DNA from: Firmicutes bacterium CAG:822
GTDB lineage: Bacteria; Bacillota_I; Bacilli_A; RF39; UBA660
NCBI GenBank assembly: GCA_000432855.1
Contig: HF990846.1
Location: 1 to 26,179 of the forward strand
Direction: 5' to 3'
DNA: 26,179 nt
The notes beneath the pieces are model-generated. The model worked only from the letters and a program-made list of their open reading frames with translations, ran no database searches and was not told where the DNA came from. Both the position numbers and the translations under genes were made by a program. Of the stretch, positions 8,163-15,689 are shown piece by piece (position 1 is the first letter of the stretch; each line of letters opens with the position of its first letter).

Positions 8163-10013
8163 TTAACCTCGCTTCATATACATCGTTAAAATAGAAATAT
8201 CCGCTGGATTTACCCCACTAATTCGAATTGCTTGCCCAATTGTAAGTGGTCTAACTTCTTTTAACTTCTGTTTAGCTTCACTAGCTAAATTATGCATTGC
8301 GTCATAATCAATATCTTCAGGTATTTTTTTATTTTCTAAATGTTTCAATTTTTCAGCTTCACGAAGAGATTTATTAATATAACCTTCATATTTAGCCGAA
8401 ATAGATACCTGTTCCAAAACTTCAGAATCATATTCATTATCTAAAAATTTAGTTAAATCTTCCACCTTAATTTCTGGTCTTCTAAGTAAATCATATAAAG
8501 ATACACCATCTTTTAAAGGTTTTGTACCTAAAGTTTCTAAATAATCATTGTTTTTAGGTGTTAATCGTTTTTCTTTAAATTCCAAAGTTGCCTTTTCAAT
8601 ATTTTTTTTCTTATTTAAAAATCTTTCATACTTTTCATCAGAAACAAGTCCAAATTTATGACCATATTCACGAAGTCTTAAATCCGCATTATCTGTTCTA
8701 AGAAGTAGTCTATATTCAGCTCTAGAAGTAAGTAATCTATATGGATCTCTTATACCTTTAGTAATTAAATCATCAATCAATACTCCAATATAAGCCTCAT
8801 CTCTTCTTAAAATAAATGGTTCCTTACCCTCTAATTTCAAACAAGCATTAATACCAGCCATTAATCCCTGACAAGCTGCCTCTTCGTATCCACTAGTCCC
8901 ATTAATCTGACCAGCTGTAAATAAATTTTCGATTAATTTAGTTTCCAAATTAAATTTAAGCTGAGTCGGATAAATCGCATCGTATTCTATCGCATAAGCA
9001 TACTTTAAAATCTTCGCCTTTTCCAAACCAGGCAAACTATGAACCATCTTTTCTTGCACATCATAAGGCATACTAGTTGAAAAACCTTGTAAATAAATAT
9101 CATCATAATATAAACTTTCCGGCTCTAAAAATAATTGATGTCTTTCTTTATCACTAAATCTAACTATTTTATCTTCAATAGATGGACAGTATCTAGGTCC
9201 AACACCCTTAATATCAGATAACCCTCCATACATACTAGATTTATTTAAATTATCCCTAATAATTTTATGTGTCTCATCGTTAGTATAAATCAAATAGCAA
9301 GGTACTTGTTTATCGATATCATACATCGGTTCATTATCAAAACTAAAAGTGTGGTAAACACTATCTCCATCTTCTCTTTTTGCCTCCGAAAAATCAATAC
9401 TATCTTTAGCTATTCTAGGTGGTGTTCCTGTCTTCAATCTTTTAATAATAAATCCTTTTTTAGCTAAATTATCACTTAAATAATTAGAAGGTTTCTCTCC
9501 ATGAGGTCCTTCTCTATGACGAGTATCACCAACCATAATATCCGCATTCATATAAGTACCAGTCGTTAAAATAACCGCTTTAGCTTTAATCACTTTGCCA
9601 TCTTCAAGTAAAACTCCACTTACTTTATTATCAGGAGTAAGAACATCTTTAACCAAAGCTTCTTGAATATCTAAATTATCTGTACTCTCTAAAGTTTTAA
9701 GCATATTTTTAGGATAAGTAATTTTATCAGCTTGTGCTCTTAAACTACGAACAGCTGGGCCTTTAGCCGTATTAAGCATCTTTATTTGCAGTAAACTTTT
9801 ATCCGCATTATTTCCCATCTCTCCGCCTAAGGCGTCTATTTCTCTAACAACTATACCTTTCGCACTTCCACCAATCGATGGATTACATGGCATATCTGCA
9901 ATATTATTAATATTTCCTGTAACAAGTAATGTCTTGTGTCCTTTGCGTGCACATGCTAAAGCAGCTTCACATCCCGCATGACCGCCACCTACTACAATTA
10001 CTTCATATTCCAT
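8163..10013 (-). CDS. mnmG: tRNA uridine-5-carboxymethylaminomethyl synthesis enzyme, FAD subunit
   Basis: GidA: FAD-dependent partner of MnmE in making (carboxymethyl)aminomethyl-uridine at the wobble base of several tRNAs. Seen: N-terminal Rossmann motif VGGGHAGCEAALACARKG; the CNPSIGG motif with the conserved cysteine; GYEEAACQGLMAG near the FAD site; and the C-terminal helical domain ending ADISILTMYMKRG. 616 residues from the chosen start, normal. I place the start at the ATG of 10011-10013 (MEYEVIVVGGGHAGC), which has GGTGGTGA upstream; the frame is open to 10028 but only with a TTG start. Its partner mnmE lies upstream on the same strand, with a 430-base insert between them carrying an apparent toxin-antitoxin locus. 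Confidence 0.97.
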   Translation of the reverse strand: MEYEVIVVGGGHAGCEAALACARKGHKTLLVTGNINNIADMPCNPSIGGSAKGIVVREIDALGGEMGNNADKSLLQIKMLNTAKGPAVRSLRAQADKITYPKNMLKTLESTDNLDIQEALVKDVLTPDNKVSGVLLEDGKVIKAKAVILTTGTYMNADIMVGDTRHREGPHGEKPSNYLSDNLAKKGFIIKRLKTGTPPRIAKDSIDFSEAKREDGDSVYHTFSFDNEPMYDIDKQVPCYLIYTNDETHKIIRDNLNKSSMYGGLSDIKGVGPRYCPSIEDKIVRFSDKERHQLFLEPESLYYDDIYLQGFSTSMPYDVQEKMVHSLPGLEKAKILKYAYAIEYDAIYPTQLKFNLETKLIENLFTAGQINGTSGYEEAACQGLMAGINACLKLEGKEPFILRRDEAYIGVLIDDLITKGIRDPYRLLTSRAEYRLLLRTDNADLRLREYGHKFGLVSDEKYERFLNKKKNIEKATLEFKEKRLTPKNNDYLETLGTKPLKDGVSLYDLLRRPEIKVEDLTKFLDNEYDSEVLEQVSISAKYEGYINKSLREAEKLKHLENKKIPEDIDYDAMHNLASEAKQKLKEVRPLTIGQAIRISGVNPADISILTMYMKRG

Positions 10014-10105
10014 ACAAATCACCACCAAATACTAGAGATAATTTTACAACATCAAAAAAGCTTAGTCAAATAAATTAAATCTTTATTTAAAAATAATAAA
10101 TTATA

Positions 10106-10134
10106 TTGTATAAATTATAACCATTTGTTATGAC
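10106..10134 (+). promoter_or_regulatory. Candidate promoter of the small hydrophobic peptide mRNA
   Basis: Plus strand: TTGTAT (10106-10111), a 17-base spacer, TATGAC (10129-10134) with an extended TG at 10126-10127. Hexamer matches are modest. A start 7 bases downstream would fall at 10141, the first base of the long inverted repeat, so the mRNA 5' end would be able to pair with its own 3' end. Confidence 0.35.
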
Positions 10135-10201
10135 TTATACAAGGAATGTTCAATAGTTGGGTGCGACCTTCAGTCTTTTATAAAGAATGGAGGTGATGCT
10201 T

Positions 10202-10279
10202 ATGACAAAAAGAGAAAACTCTTTCTTTGTTATAATTATCCTCCTATTTATTTTAGTATTTTTAATACTATTTAAATAG
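10202..10279 (+). CDS. 25-residue hydrophobic peptide, candidate type I toxin
   Basis: Starts MTKRENS, continues as about 17 hydrophobic residues in a row (FFVIIILLFILVFLILF) and ends in Lys: a single transmembrane helix with charged ends. ATG at 10202 follows a strong ribosome-binding site, GGAGGTGAT, 5-6 bases upstream. It is the only plus-strand gene-like frame between 1 and 16.6 kb, and lies between mnmG and mnmE against the direction of both. Size and composition fit type I toxins (TxpA/BsrG, Fst, Ldr classes), but I do not recognise the sequence as a member of a named family. The CCTCC inside the frame (about 10240-10244) could pair with the ribosome-binding site, as described for some such mRNAs. 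An inert small membrane peptide is the alternative. Confidence 0.6.
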   Translation: MTKRENSFFVIIILLFILVFLILFK

Positions 10280-10318
10280 AAAAAGCACCTAACTCATTTT
10301 CATCAATGATTTAGGTGC
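10278..10318 (-). terminator. Terminator of the candidate antisense RNA
   Basis: GCACCTAA (10285-10292) pairs with TTAGGTGC (10311-10318), with a further inner TCATT/AATGA pairing. On the minus strand the hairpin is followed by TTTTTC. No T-run follows on the plus strand, so it acts on leftward transcripts. Confidence 0.7.
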
Positions 10319-10392
10319 GAACCCAAAATTGGTCGTGCTCAACATTGGAGTATTGAACATTCCTTTTTTATTTTATGAAGTTTCCTTCATCT
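10278..10392 (-). ncRNA. Candidate antisense RNA to the peptide mRNA
   Basis: Inferred from a good minus-strand promoter at 10399-10427 (start near 10392) and an intrinsic terminator at 10278-10318. The product of about 115 nt would be fully complementary to the 3' part of the putative toxin mRNA, including its last codon. Convergent, 3'-overlapping antisense RNAs are the known arrangement of txpA/RatA and bsrG/SR4 in Bacillus. No transcript evidence is available here. Confidence 0.45.
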
Positions 10393-10398
10393 ATATAC

Positions 10399-10427
10399 AT
10401 TTTATCACAAATTTAACTTTATGACAA
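10399..10427 (-). promoter_or_regulatory. Promoter for a leftward transcript after mnmE
   Basis: On the minus strand: TTGTCA (10422-10427), a 17-base spacer, TAAAAT (10399-10404). One mismatch in each hexamer and ideal spacing. It lies 15 bases past the mnmE stop. It could drive the antisense RNA and, by read-through of the terminator at 10278-10318, also mnmG-rsmG. Confidence 0.6.
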
Positions 10428-10441
10428 ATTAAATATAAATT

Positions 10442-11791
10442 TTATTTTCCAACACAAAATCTACTAAATAATTGGTCTAACAACTCTTCGTCATAACTCT
10501 CTCCAATTATCTCACCTAGTAAATTCCATATATCCTTTAAATCAATTTCCACCATATCGATAGGATAATTTTCTTCTATACCTTTTCGAACCGCTTTAAC
10601 GCTATCTAAAACTTTTCTAAGTATAGCCCCACTTCTCGCACTAGTTAAATAAGTTAAATCTGTTGTTTCTATTTTTTCTAAATTGAATAATTTTTTAATT
10701 TTATTACCTATCTCATCAATATTATCGTCGTTTAAAGCACTAACATAAACCACATTAGAAAGCTTATCATCGTCAATTTTTTTATCTAAATCGGTCTTAT
10801 TAACTATCGTAATATAATTTTTATCCTTTAATTTATCTAAAATCACTAAATCATCATGACTTAATTTTTCATTATAATTAACTACAAATAAAATCAAATC
10901 AGCTTCATCTATTAATTTTAAACTCTTATCTACCCCAATACTTTCAACGACATCTTCAGTTTTTCTAATTCCCGCTGTATCAATTAAATTCAAAATCAAA
11001 TTGTCTATTCTAAGCGTTGCCTCAATACTATCACGAGTCGTTCCTTGAATATCCGTAACAATCGCTTTATCTTCACCAATCAATCTATTAAGTAAACTGC
11101 TTTTCCCAACATTTGGCTTACCAACAATTGCAGTTTTAATACCATTTGTCAAAATCTCACCATTTTTACTTTCTTTCAAAATCTTATCAATTTTACTTTC
11201 AAGTTCACTTAAATTAGAATTGATTTTTTCAATTGTCATCTCTTCAATATCTTCATATTCTGGATAATCGATATTAACTTCAATATTTGCAATTATTCCA
11301 GCAAGTTCATCTCTCAAATCACTAATCATTGAAGATACTTTACCACCAACTTGGTTCAAAGCTATTTTCCGGGAAATATCTGTTTTTGAATTAATTAAAT
11401 CCATAACACCTTCAGCTTCTGTTAAATCAATTCGACCATTTAAAAAAGCTCTTTTAGTAAATTCCCCAGGTTCAGCTAATCGACACCCATTAACAAGTAG
11501 TAACTCTAAAATCTTGTCAGTTGTCATAATTCCACCATGTGCATTAATTTCAACAATATCTTCTTTAGTAAAAGTTTTAGGCGCTCGCATAATTGTCACC
11601 AAAACTTCATCAATTCTTTCATCACCATCCATTATATAACCATAGTGAATAGTATGACTTGGGGCGTTTAAAAATTTCTTATTAGAAAAAATCTTATTAA
11701 CAATTTTAATAGCATCAGTTCCACTAACTCTAATAATAGAAATTGCACCAACGCCCTGAGCAGTTGAAATAGCTGCAATTGTATCATCCAT
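10442..11791 (-). CDS. mnmE: tRNA modification GTPase
   Basis: TrmE: GTPase that works with MnmG on wobble uridines of tRNA. 449 residues, normal. Seen: N-terminal tetrahydrofolate-binding domain starting DDTIAAISTAQGVGAISIIRVSG; G1 motif GKPNVGKSS (about 224-232); G2/G3 region DIQGTTRD and DTAG; NKTD; and the C-terminal FCVGK, with the conserved cysteine. AGAGGTGA lies 4 bases upstream of the ATG. It follows the HD-domain gene after 4 bases and probably shares its promoter. An almost perfect Noc box lies inside the coding sequence (11364-11377). Confidence 0.97.
   Translation of the reverse strand: MDDTIAAISTAQGVGAISIIRVSGTDAIKIVNKIFSNKKFLNAPSHTIHYGYIMDGDERIDEVLVTIMRAPKTFTKEDIVEINAHGGIMTTDKILELLLVNGCRLAEPGEFTKRAFLNGRIDLTEAEGVMDLINSKTDISRKIALNQVGGKVSSMISDLRDELAGIIANIEVNIDYPEYEDIEEMTIEKINSNLSELESKIDKILKESKNGEILTNGIKTAIVGKPNVGKSSLLNRLIGEDKAIVTDIQGTTRDSIEATLRIDNLILNLIDTAGIRKTEDVVESIGVDKSLKLIDEADLILFVVNYNEKLSHDDLVILDKLKDKNYITIVNKTDLDKKIDDDKLSNVVYVSALNDDNIDEIGNKIKKLFNLEKIETTDLTYLTSARSGAILRKVLDSVKAVRKGIEENYPIDMVEIDLKDIWNLLGEIIGESYDEELLDQLFSRFCVGK
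11364..11377. promoter_or_regulatory. Noc-box-like palindrome inside mnmE
   Basis: ATTTTCCGGGAAAT on the plus strand, 13 of 14 positions of the Noc-binding consensus ATTTCCCGGGAAAT as known from Bacillus. Read in mnmE it uses CGG for arginine, the only CGG among about 15 arginine codons of the gene (the others are mostly AGA), which suggests that the site rather than the codon is kept. Confidence 0.5.
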
Positions 11792-11795
11792 AAAA

Positions 11796-12350
11796 TCACC
11801 TCTTTCTAAATTTAAAAAATGTTTTTACCTTATGTACCATTCTAGCTAAACCAAAATATTTTGGTAACGCTTTTATATTTATAACAACGTCCATAGAAAG
11901 TCTTTTATCTGCATAAGTAACAACCCAACCTTCTTTATATTTAGGCGGAATTATGTTGAGTGGAAACATATGTCTTTCGATTATATTTGCCACTCTTTCG
12001 TTCATTAATTCAGGAAAAAACTTATAAGCATTTTCCATTGCCTCATGGGCATGAACAAAACCATGTTGTTGAAAAAAAGGAACCTTTTTATCTAAATTAT
12101 CTTGCCAAGGTTTTGTATAAAAATCATGTAATAAGCCACCAATTGCCGCATCATGATAGTTCCACTTTCTTTTTTTACATATTCTATAAGCTAAATAAGA
12201 TACAGCTAAACAATGTTCATAAAGTGAGCAACTTTCATGATGAACCCAATCTTTTCTCTTTTGAAATTCTCTAGAACCTAAAATAGGAGCTACAATATTT
12301 AAAAATTCTTCATCGCTTGCTATTTCTTTAGTAATATCTTTTTTACGCAT
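11796..12350 (-). CDS. HD-domain phosphohydrolase
   Basis: 184 residues. Seen: a histidine cluster (H37, H38, H46), the HD pair in GLLHDF (H75, D76), H100 and H102 in HGFVHAHEA and H127 in ERHMFP, which together are the metal ligands expected of the HD superfamily. The whole protein is essentially one HD domain. Substrate is unknown; related small HD proteins are assigned phosphohydrolase or nucleotidase roles without much evidence. A ribosome-binding site AAGGAG is present but rather far (about 14 bases) from the ATG. It is the first gene of the unit with mnmE, behind an extended -10 promoter. Confidence 0.8.
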   Translation of the reverse strand: MRKKDITKEIASDEEFLNIVAPILGSREFQKRKDWVHHESCSLYEHCLAVSYLAYRICKKRKWNYHDAAIGGLLHDFYTKPWQDNLDKKVPFFQQHGFVHAHEAMENAYKFFPELMNERVANIIERHMFPLNIIPPKYKEGWVVTYADKRLSMDVVINIKALPKYFGLARMVHKVKTFFKFRKR

Positions 12351-12382
12351 GTTAAATTTTCCAACTCCTTTTCATCACATGT

Positions 12383-12391
12383 ATTATAGCA
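12383..12391 (-). promoter_or_regulatory. Extended -10 promoter of the HD hydrolase-mnmE unit
   Basis: On the minus strand TGCTATAAT: perfect -10 (12383-12388) with the extended TG. About 32 bases upstream of the HD gene. The -35 region falls in the preceding terminator and is weak. Confidence 0.6.
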
Positions 12392-12400
12392 CACAAACTG

Positions 12401-12428
12401 AAAAAACGATAAATAAATTACCGTTTTT
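12401..12428 (-). terminator. Intrinsic terminator of the DUF1846 gene
   Basis: On the minus strand AAAAACGGTAA pairs with TTATCGTTTTT (one G-U pair), followed by T and C. The base of the stem touches the stop codon of the upstream gene (12427-12429). Confidence 0.75.
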
Positions 12429-13908
12429 ACTCATTCATAAATAAATTATTTGAATAAAATACTGGGTCACAAGTCAAATTAATATTCAATCTTTTTAAAG
12501 TATTTAAATCACCATTATAAACCATAAATGAAGCGTGAGCTTCCAAATTAGATAACTTATTTAAATTTTTTAAAGCCTCTTTAACAATTGGATTAGTTAC
12601 AGAACAAATACTTAATGCAATTAATACTTCCTCTAAATTTAATGATCTAGATGAATGATTACTTAAAGGTTTTAATTTTATTATCGGTTCCAATACAGCT
12701 TTAGAAAGTAAATCGACCTCATCTGGAATATTTGTTAACTCTTTAATAGCATTTAAAATTAGACTACTAGCTGGACTCAAAATTTCTGTTTTCTTACCGG
12801 TAATAATTTTACCATCAGGTAACTCCAAAGCAATAACTGGTAAATCAAAGGCTTTACTCTTTTCCCTAGCAATCTTTATAACTGGTCTTTCCTCTAAAGG
12901 ATTAATCTCAAGTTCATTCATCAAAAGCTTAATTCTTTTACTAACATCCTCATTAGAATCTCCAGTTTTATAATCACATAATGCTTTATAATACCTCCGA
13001 ATTATTTCTTGTCTACTAGCCTCACAAACTACTTTATCATCATCTATAGCATATCCTATCATATTTACACCCATATCTGTTGGTGAATAATATATATCCT
13101 TACCAGTAATTTTATGAAGAATTGCTTTTAAAACAGGAAAAACTTCTAAATCACGGTTATAATTGACTGAAGTAATACCATACTTTTCCAAATGAAATGA
13201 ATCGATCATATTAACATCTTTTAAATCAGCCGTAGCTGCTTCATACGCAACATTAACTGGATGTTTTAAAGGTAAATTCCAAACAGGAAATGTTTCATAC
13301 TTTGCATATCCCGCTTTAACACCTCTTTTATATTCATGATAAAGTTGAGACAAACAAGTAGCTAATTTTCCACTAGATGGCCCAGGTGCCGTAACCACCA
13401 CTAACTTTTTAGTCGTTTCAATATAAGGATTAGCTCCATATCCCTTATCACTTACAATTACATCCACATCGGTTGGATAACCTGCAGTCGGAGTATGAAC
13501 GTAAGTTTTAATATTTCTTTTTTCAAGTTGATTTCTAAACTTTTTACTACTTTCTTTTCCACTATATAAAGTAATAACCACACTGTTAACAGATAAACCT
13601 AAATTTTGAAATTCATCTATTAATCTTAAAACTTCCATGTCATAAGTAATACCATAATCAGCACGTATTTTCTTTCTTTCAATATCCTTGGCGTTAATAC
13701 ACATTATTATTTCAGTAATATCTTTTAATTCCAAAAGCATCTTTATTTTAGAATCAGGCTCAAACCCAGGTAAAACTCTAGAAGCATGATAATCATCAAA
13801 TAATTTACCACCAAACTCTAAATAAAGTTTATCAAATTCATTTATTTTTTCTTTAATTTTTTTACTTTGAATTTCTACATATTTCTTATTATTAAATCCC
13901 TTTTTCAT
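12427..13908 (-). CDS. DUF1846 family protein
   Basis: 493 residues, the normal size of this conserved family of Bacillota and some other anaerobes. Recognised from the N-terminal block (KKGFNNKKYVEIQSKKI, LEFGGKLFDDYHASRVLPGF, RADYGITYDMEVLR), from VTAPGPSSGKLATCLSQLYH, which looks like a phosphate/nucleotide-binding turn, and from YYSPTDMGVNM. Structures of the family exist from structural genomics, but I know of no firmly assigned function. No signal peptide or membrane segment. GAGGTGG lies just upstream of the ATG. It sits alone between the jag terminators and its own terminator. Confidence 0.85.
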   Translation of the reverse strand: MKKGFNNKKYVEIQSKKIKEKINEFDKLYLEFGGKLFDDYHASRVLPGFEPDSKIKMLLELKDITEIIMCINAKDIERKKIRADYGITYDMEVLRLIDEFQNLGLSVNSVVITLYSGKESSKKFRNQLEKRNIKTYVHTPTAGYPTDVDVIVSDKGYGANPYIETTKKLVVVTAPGPSSGKLATCLSQLYHEYKRGVKAGYAKYETFPVWNLPLKHPVNVAYEAATADLKDVNMIDSFHLEKYGITSVNYNRDLEVFPVLKAILHKITGKDIYYSPTDMGVNMIGYAIDDDKVVCEASRQEIIRRYYKALCDYKTGDSNEDVSKRIKLLMNELEINPLEERPVIKIAREKSKAFDLPVIALELPDGKIITGKKTEILSPASSLILNAIKELTNIPDEVDLLSKAVLEPIIKLKPLSNHSSRSLNLEEVLIALSICSVTNPIVKEALKNLNKLSNLEAHASFMVYNGDLNTLKRLNINLTCDPVFYSNNLFMNE

Positions 13909-13960
13909 ACTCCACCTCTATTATAAATAATAACACAAAGGTAAACGTATTTAAACACAC

Positions 13961-14023
13961 AAAAAGAAGAACTTAATCCTCTTAACATTTTAATGACATT
14001 TAATTTGTAAATATATTTACAAA
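13961..14023 (-). other. Intergenic region: second terminator-like hairpin and a 20-bp palindrome
   Basis: Between jag and DUF1846 (13909-14110) there is no gene. GAAGAACTTAATC at 13966-13978 recurs exactly at 14104-14116 in the jag terminator. The left copy also forms a weak hairpin (7 bp with one G-U) with TTTTTGTG after it on the minus strand, like a decayed second terminator. A perfect 20-bp AT-rich palindrome occupies 14004-14023 (TTTGTAAATA and its complement). No convincing promoter was found for DUF1846 apart from a TATAAT 10 bases before the ribosome-binding site. Confidence 0.5.
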
Positions 14024-14093
14024 AAATAATTATATATGAATATTGTATACCAAAAACTTTAATTTATTATTTTTTCTTACACCTTAATTGAAT

Positions 14094-14122
14094 AAGAAAA
14101 AAGGAAGAACTTAATCTTCCTT
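14094..14122 (-). terminator. Intrinsic terminator of the rpmH-jag operon
   Basis: On the minus strand AAGGAAGA...TCTTCCTT-type pairing (14115-14122 with 14101-14108) with a 6-base loop, then TTTTC. The jag stop codon (14111-14113) is in the loop. Confidence 0.75.
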
Positions 14123-14725
14123 AATCTTAATAACTACATATCTATTAGGAGCTTCGCCTTCACTCTGAGTAGCTAAACCATCATATTCGGCAATTATCGT
14201 ATGAACAATTCTTCTTTCATAAGAATTCATTGGGTCTAATTTAGCTTCTATCTTAGTTTTTAAAACTTCTTTTGCTATTTTTTTAACTTCTCTTTCAATA
14301 TTTTTTTCTCTCTTAGCTTTATATCCAGAAATATCTAAATTAACCTTAATATCAAAATTTCCATATTTTCTAAGTGATTGTCTTAAAATAGTTTGAATAG
14401 CATTTAAAGTTTTTCCTTCTTTTCCAATCATCACTCCACTATCATCAGCAACAATAATAGCAGAAATAACTCCATCCTTTTCATTAACTTCCACATTAAA
14501 CGAAGTATTCATATTATTAGCTAGGTTATTCAAAAAATCCTTAACATATTCTTTAACATCATATTTTGTTACAACATACGCTGCATACTTTTTCTTGCCA
14601 AAAAGCCCAGCCTCTCCTTCTTCAATATACGAATAAACTTCATTTGAATTAACATTTAACTGTTCTAAACACTTATTTAGCGCTTCTTCTTTGTTTTTTG
14701 ATTCGTTTTTCACTACCTCTAGCAT
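14111..14725 (-). CDS. khpB: KH/R3H RNA-binding protein Jag (KhpB)
   Basis: 204 residues with the three-part Jag layout: an N-terminal Jag_N domain (about 1-52, with EEGEAGLFGKKKYA), a KH domain (about 75-140, with GVMIGKEGKTLNAIQ for the GxxG loop) and a C-terminal R3H domain (about 145-204, ERRIVHTII ... GEAPNRYVVI). KhpB is an RNA-binding protein linked to cell elongation and division in Gram-positives. It is co-transcribed with yidC, as usual. Its start overlaps the yidC 3' end by 53 bases. The ribosome-binding site GGAGG lies inside yidC, 10 bases before the ATG, so the start is supported. Confidence 0.95.
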   Translation of the reverse strand: MLEVVKNESKNKEEALNKCLEQLNVNSNEVYSYIEEGEAGLFGKKKYAAYVVTKYDVKEYVKDFLNNLANNMNTSFNVEVNEKDGVISAIIVADDSGVMIGKEGKTLNAIQTILRQSLRKYGNFDIKVNLDISGYKAKREKNIEREVKKIAKEVLKTKIEAKLDPMNSYERRIVHTIIAEYDGLATQSEGEAPNRYVVIKIKED

Positions 14726-15689
14726 TTTCTTTCATCCTCCTAATCACTTCTGCTTGAATAATGGTAAATAAACTACCAGTAATCCAATATAATATAATAC
14801 TTGTCGGCATTGTAAATGAAGTAATTACAATAAATACAAGCATCACATTCATCATTATCTTCATTTGGTGTTGTTGTTCTTCGCTACCACTACTAACACC
14901 AGAATTTAACCTGAATGAGAAGAATGTTGTTAAAGCTACTAAAATTGGTAATAGTAAATAAATCCAACCACCATTAGTAAAGCTATCTAAAAATACTGAA
15001 AAATCAAAACTTCCTCCAAACAATCTAACAAAAGGACTCATTCCTAAATTAAATCCTAAGAACTTTCCTTCAAAGACAATAGGTAATCTGTTTAAACTTT
15101 CTAAGAAAGCAAAGAAAAGTGGCATCTGAATAAAAGCAAATAAACAACCAGACATTGGGTTTATATCATACTTCTTATATATACCCATCATCTCTTGTGC
15201 TTTCATCATTTGATCTTCTTGACTCTCACGTCCACGATATTTTCTTTCTAATTTTTCTAAATCTTTTTGAGCAAACTTCATATTTTCAGATTGCAAAGCT
15301 GATTTTTTACTAATTGGAAAAATAATCAAACGAATAATTAAAGTAACTACAATAATGGCTAAACCATAATTACCAAGTATCTCTCCAACCTTAATAATAA
15401 ACCAACTTAAAGGTTTAATAAATATTGTTTCCCAAATTCCACCATATTCTCCAGAAGCCGGTGTAAATTTATCACAACTTGGAAGTTTATCAATATCTAC
15501 ATCATTTTTTTCATAAGTCTTAATAACATCTTTATTTGTTGGCTTACATAATATGTTAGAAGCTAATGTTTGCCCTGTCGTTGCTTCTTTAACAGTATTT
15601 CCATTTTCATCTTTAACATAAGTTGTACAACCAGACAGCGAAAGTGTCATCAATCCTACTAAAAGTAGTAGTCCTATTTTCTTACGCAT
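14673..15689 (-). CDS. yidC: Membrane protein insertase YidC/OxaA (lipoprotein form)
   Basis: Inserts proteins into the cytoplasmic membrane, alone or with SecYEG. 338 residues. Seen: a lipoprotein signal peptide with lipobox LSGC (cysteine about 20), an extracytoplasmic segment, then the conserved transmembrane core: WFIIKVGEILGNYGLAIIVVTLIIRLIIFPI with the hydrophilic-groove arginine, the cytoplasmic loop with KYRGRESQEDQMMKAQEMM, and further membrane helices up to a basic C-terminus (KRIKKQRRSAK). The short periplasmic region is typical of Gram-positives. Its ATG overlaps the rnpA end by 8 bases, and its 3' end overlaps jag by 53. Confidence 0.95.
   Translation of the reverse strand: MRKKIGLLLLVGLMTLSLSGCTTYVKDENGNTVKEATTGQTLASNILCKPTNKDVIKTYEKNDVDIDKLPSCDKFTPASGEYGGIWETIFIKPLSWFIIKVGEILGNYGLAIIVVTLIIRLIIFPISKKSALQSENMKFAQKDLEKLERKYRGRESQEDQMMKAQEMMGIYKKYDINPMSGCLFAFIQMPLFFAFLESLNRLPIVFEGKFLGFNLGMSPFVRLFGGSFDFSVFLDSFTNGGWIYLLLPILVALTTFFSFRLNSGVSSGSEEQQHQMKIMMNVMLVFIVITSFTMPTSIILYWITGSLFTIIQAEVIRRMKENARGSEKRIKKQRRSAK

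Larger units (their letters stand above)
10141..10365. repeat. 225-bp element bounded by a 15-bp perfect inverted repeat
   Basis: AAGGAATGTTCAATA (10141-10155) is the exact reverse complement of 10351-10365. Just inside, 10156-10168 (GTTGGGTGCGACC) pairs with 10331-10343 (GGTCGTGCTCAAC) over 13 positions if the three mismatches are read as G-U pairs, which points to an RNA rather than a DNA structure on the plus strand. A 7-base bulge (10344-10350) separates the two stems. A T-run follows the right arm (10364-10369). No target-site duplication is visible. Confidence 0.8.

Noticed and set aside
10014..10441. A riboswitch or T-box leader for mnmG.
   Set aside because: No specifier or T-box motif seen. 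The strong hairpin terminates leftward transcripts but is explained better by an antisense RNA; a plain attenuator for mnmG remains possible.
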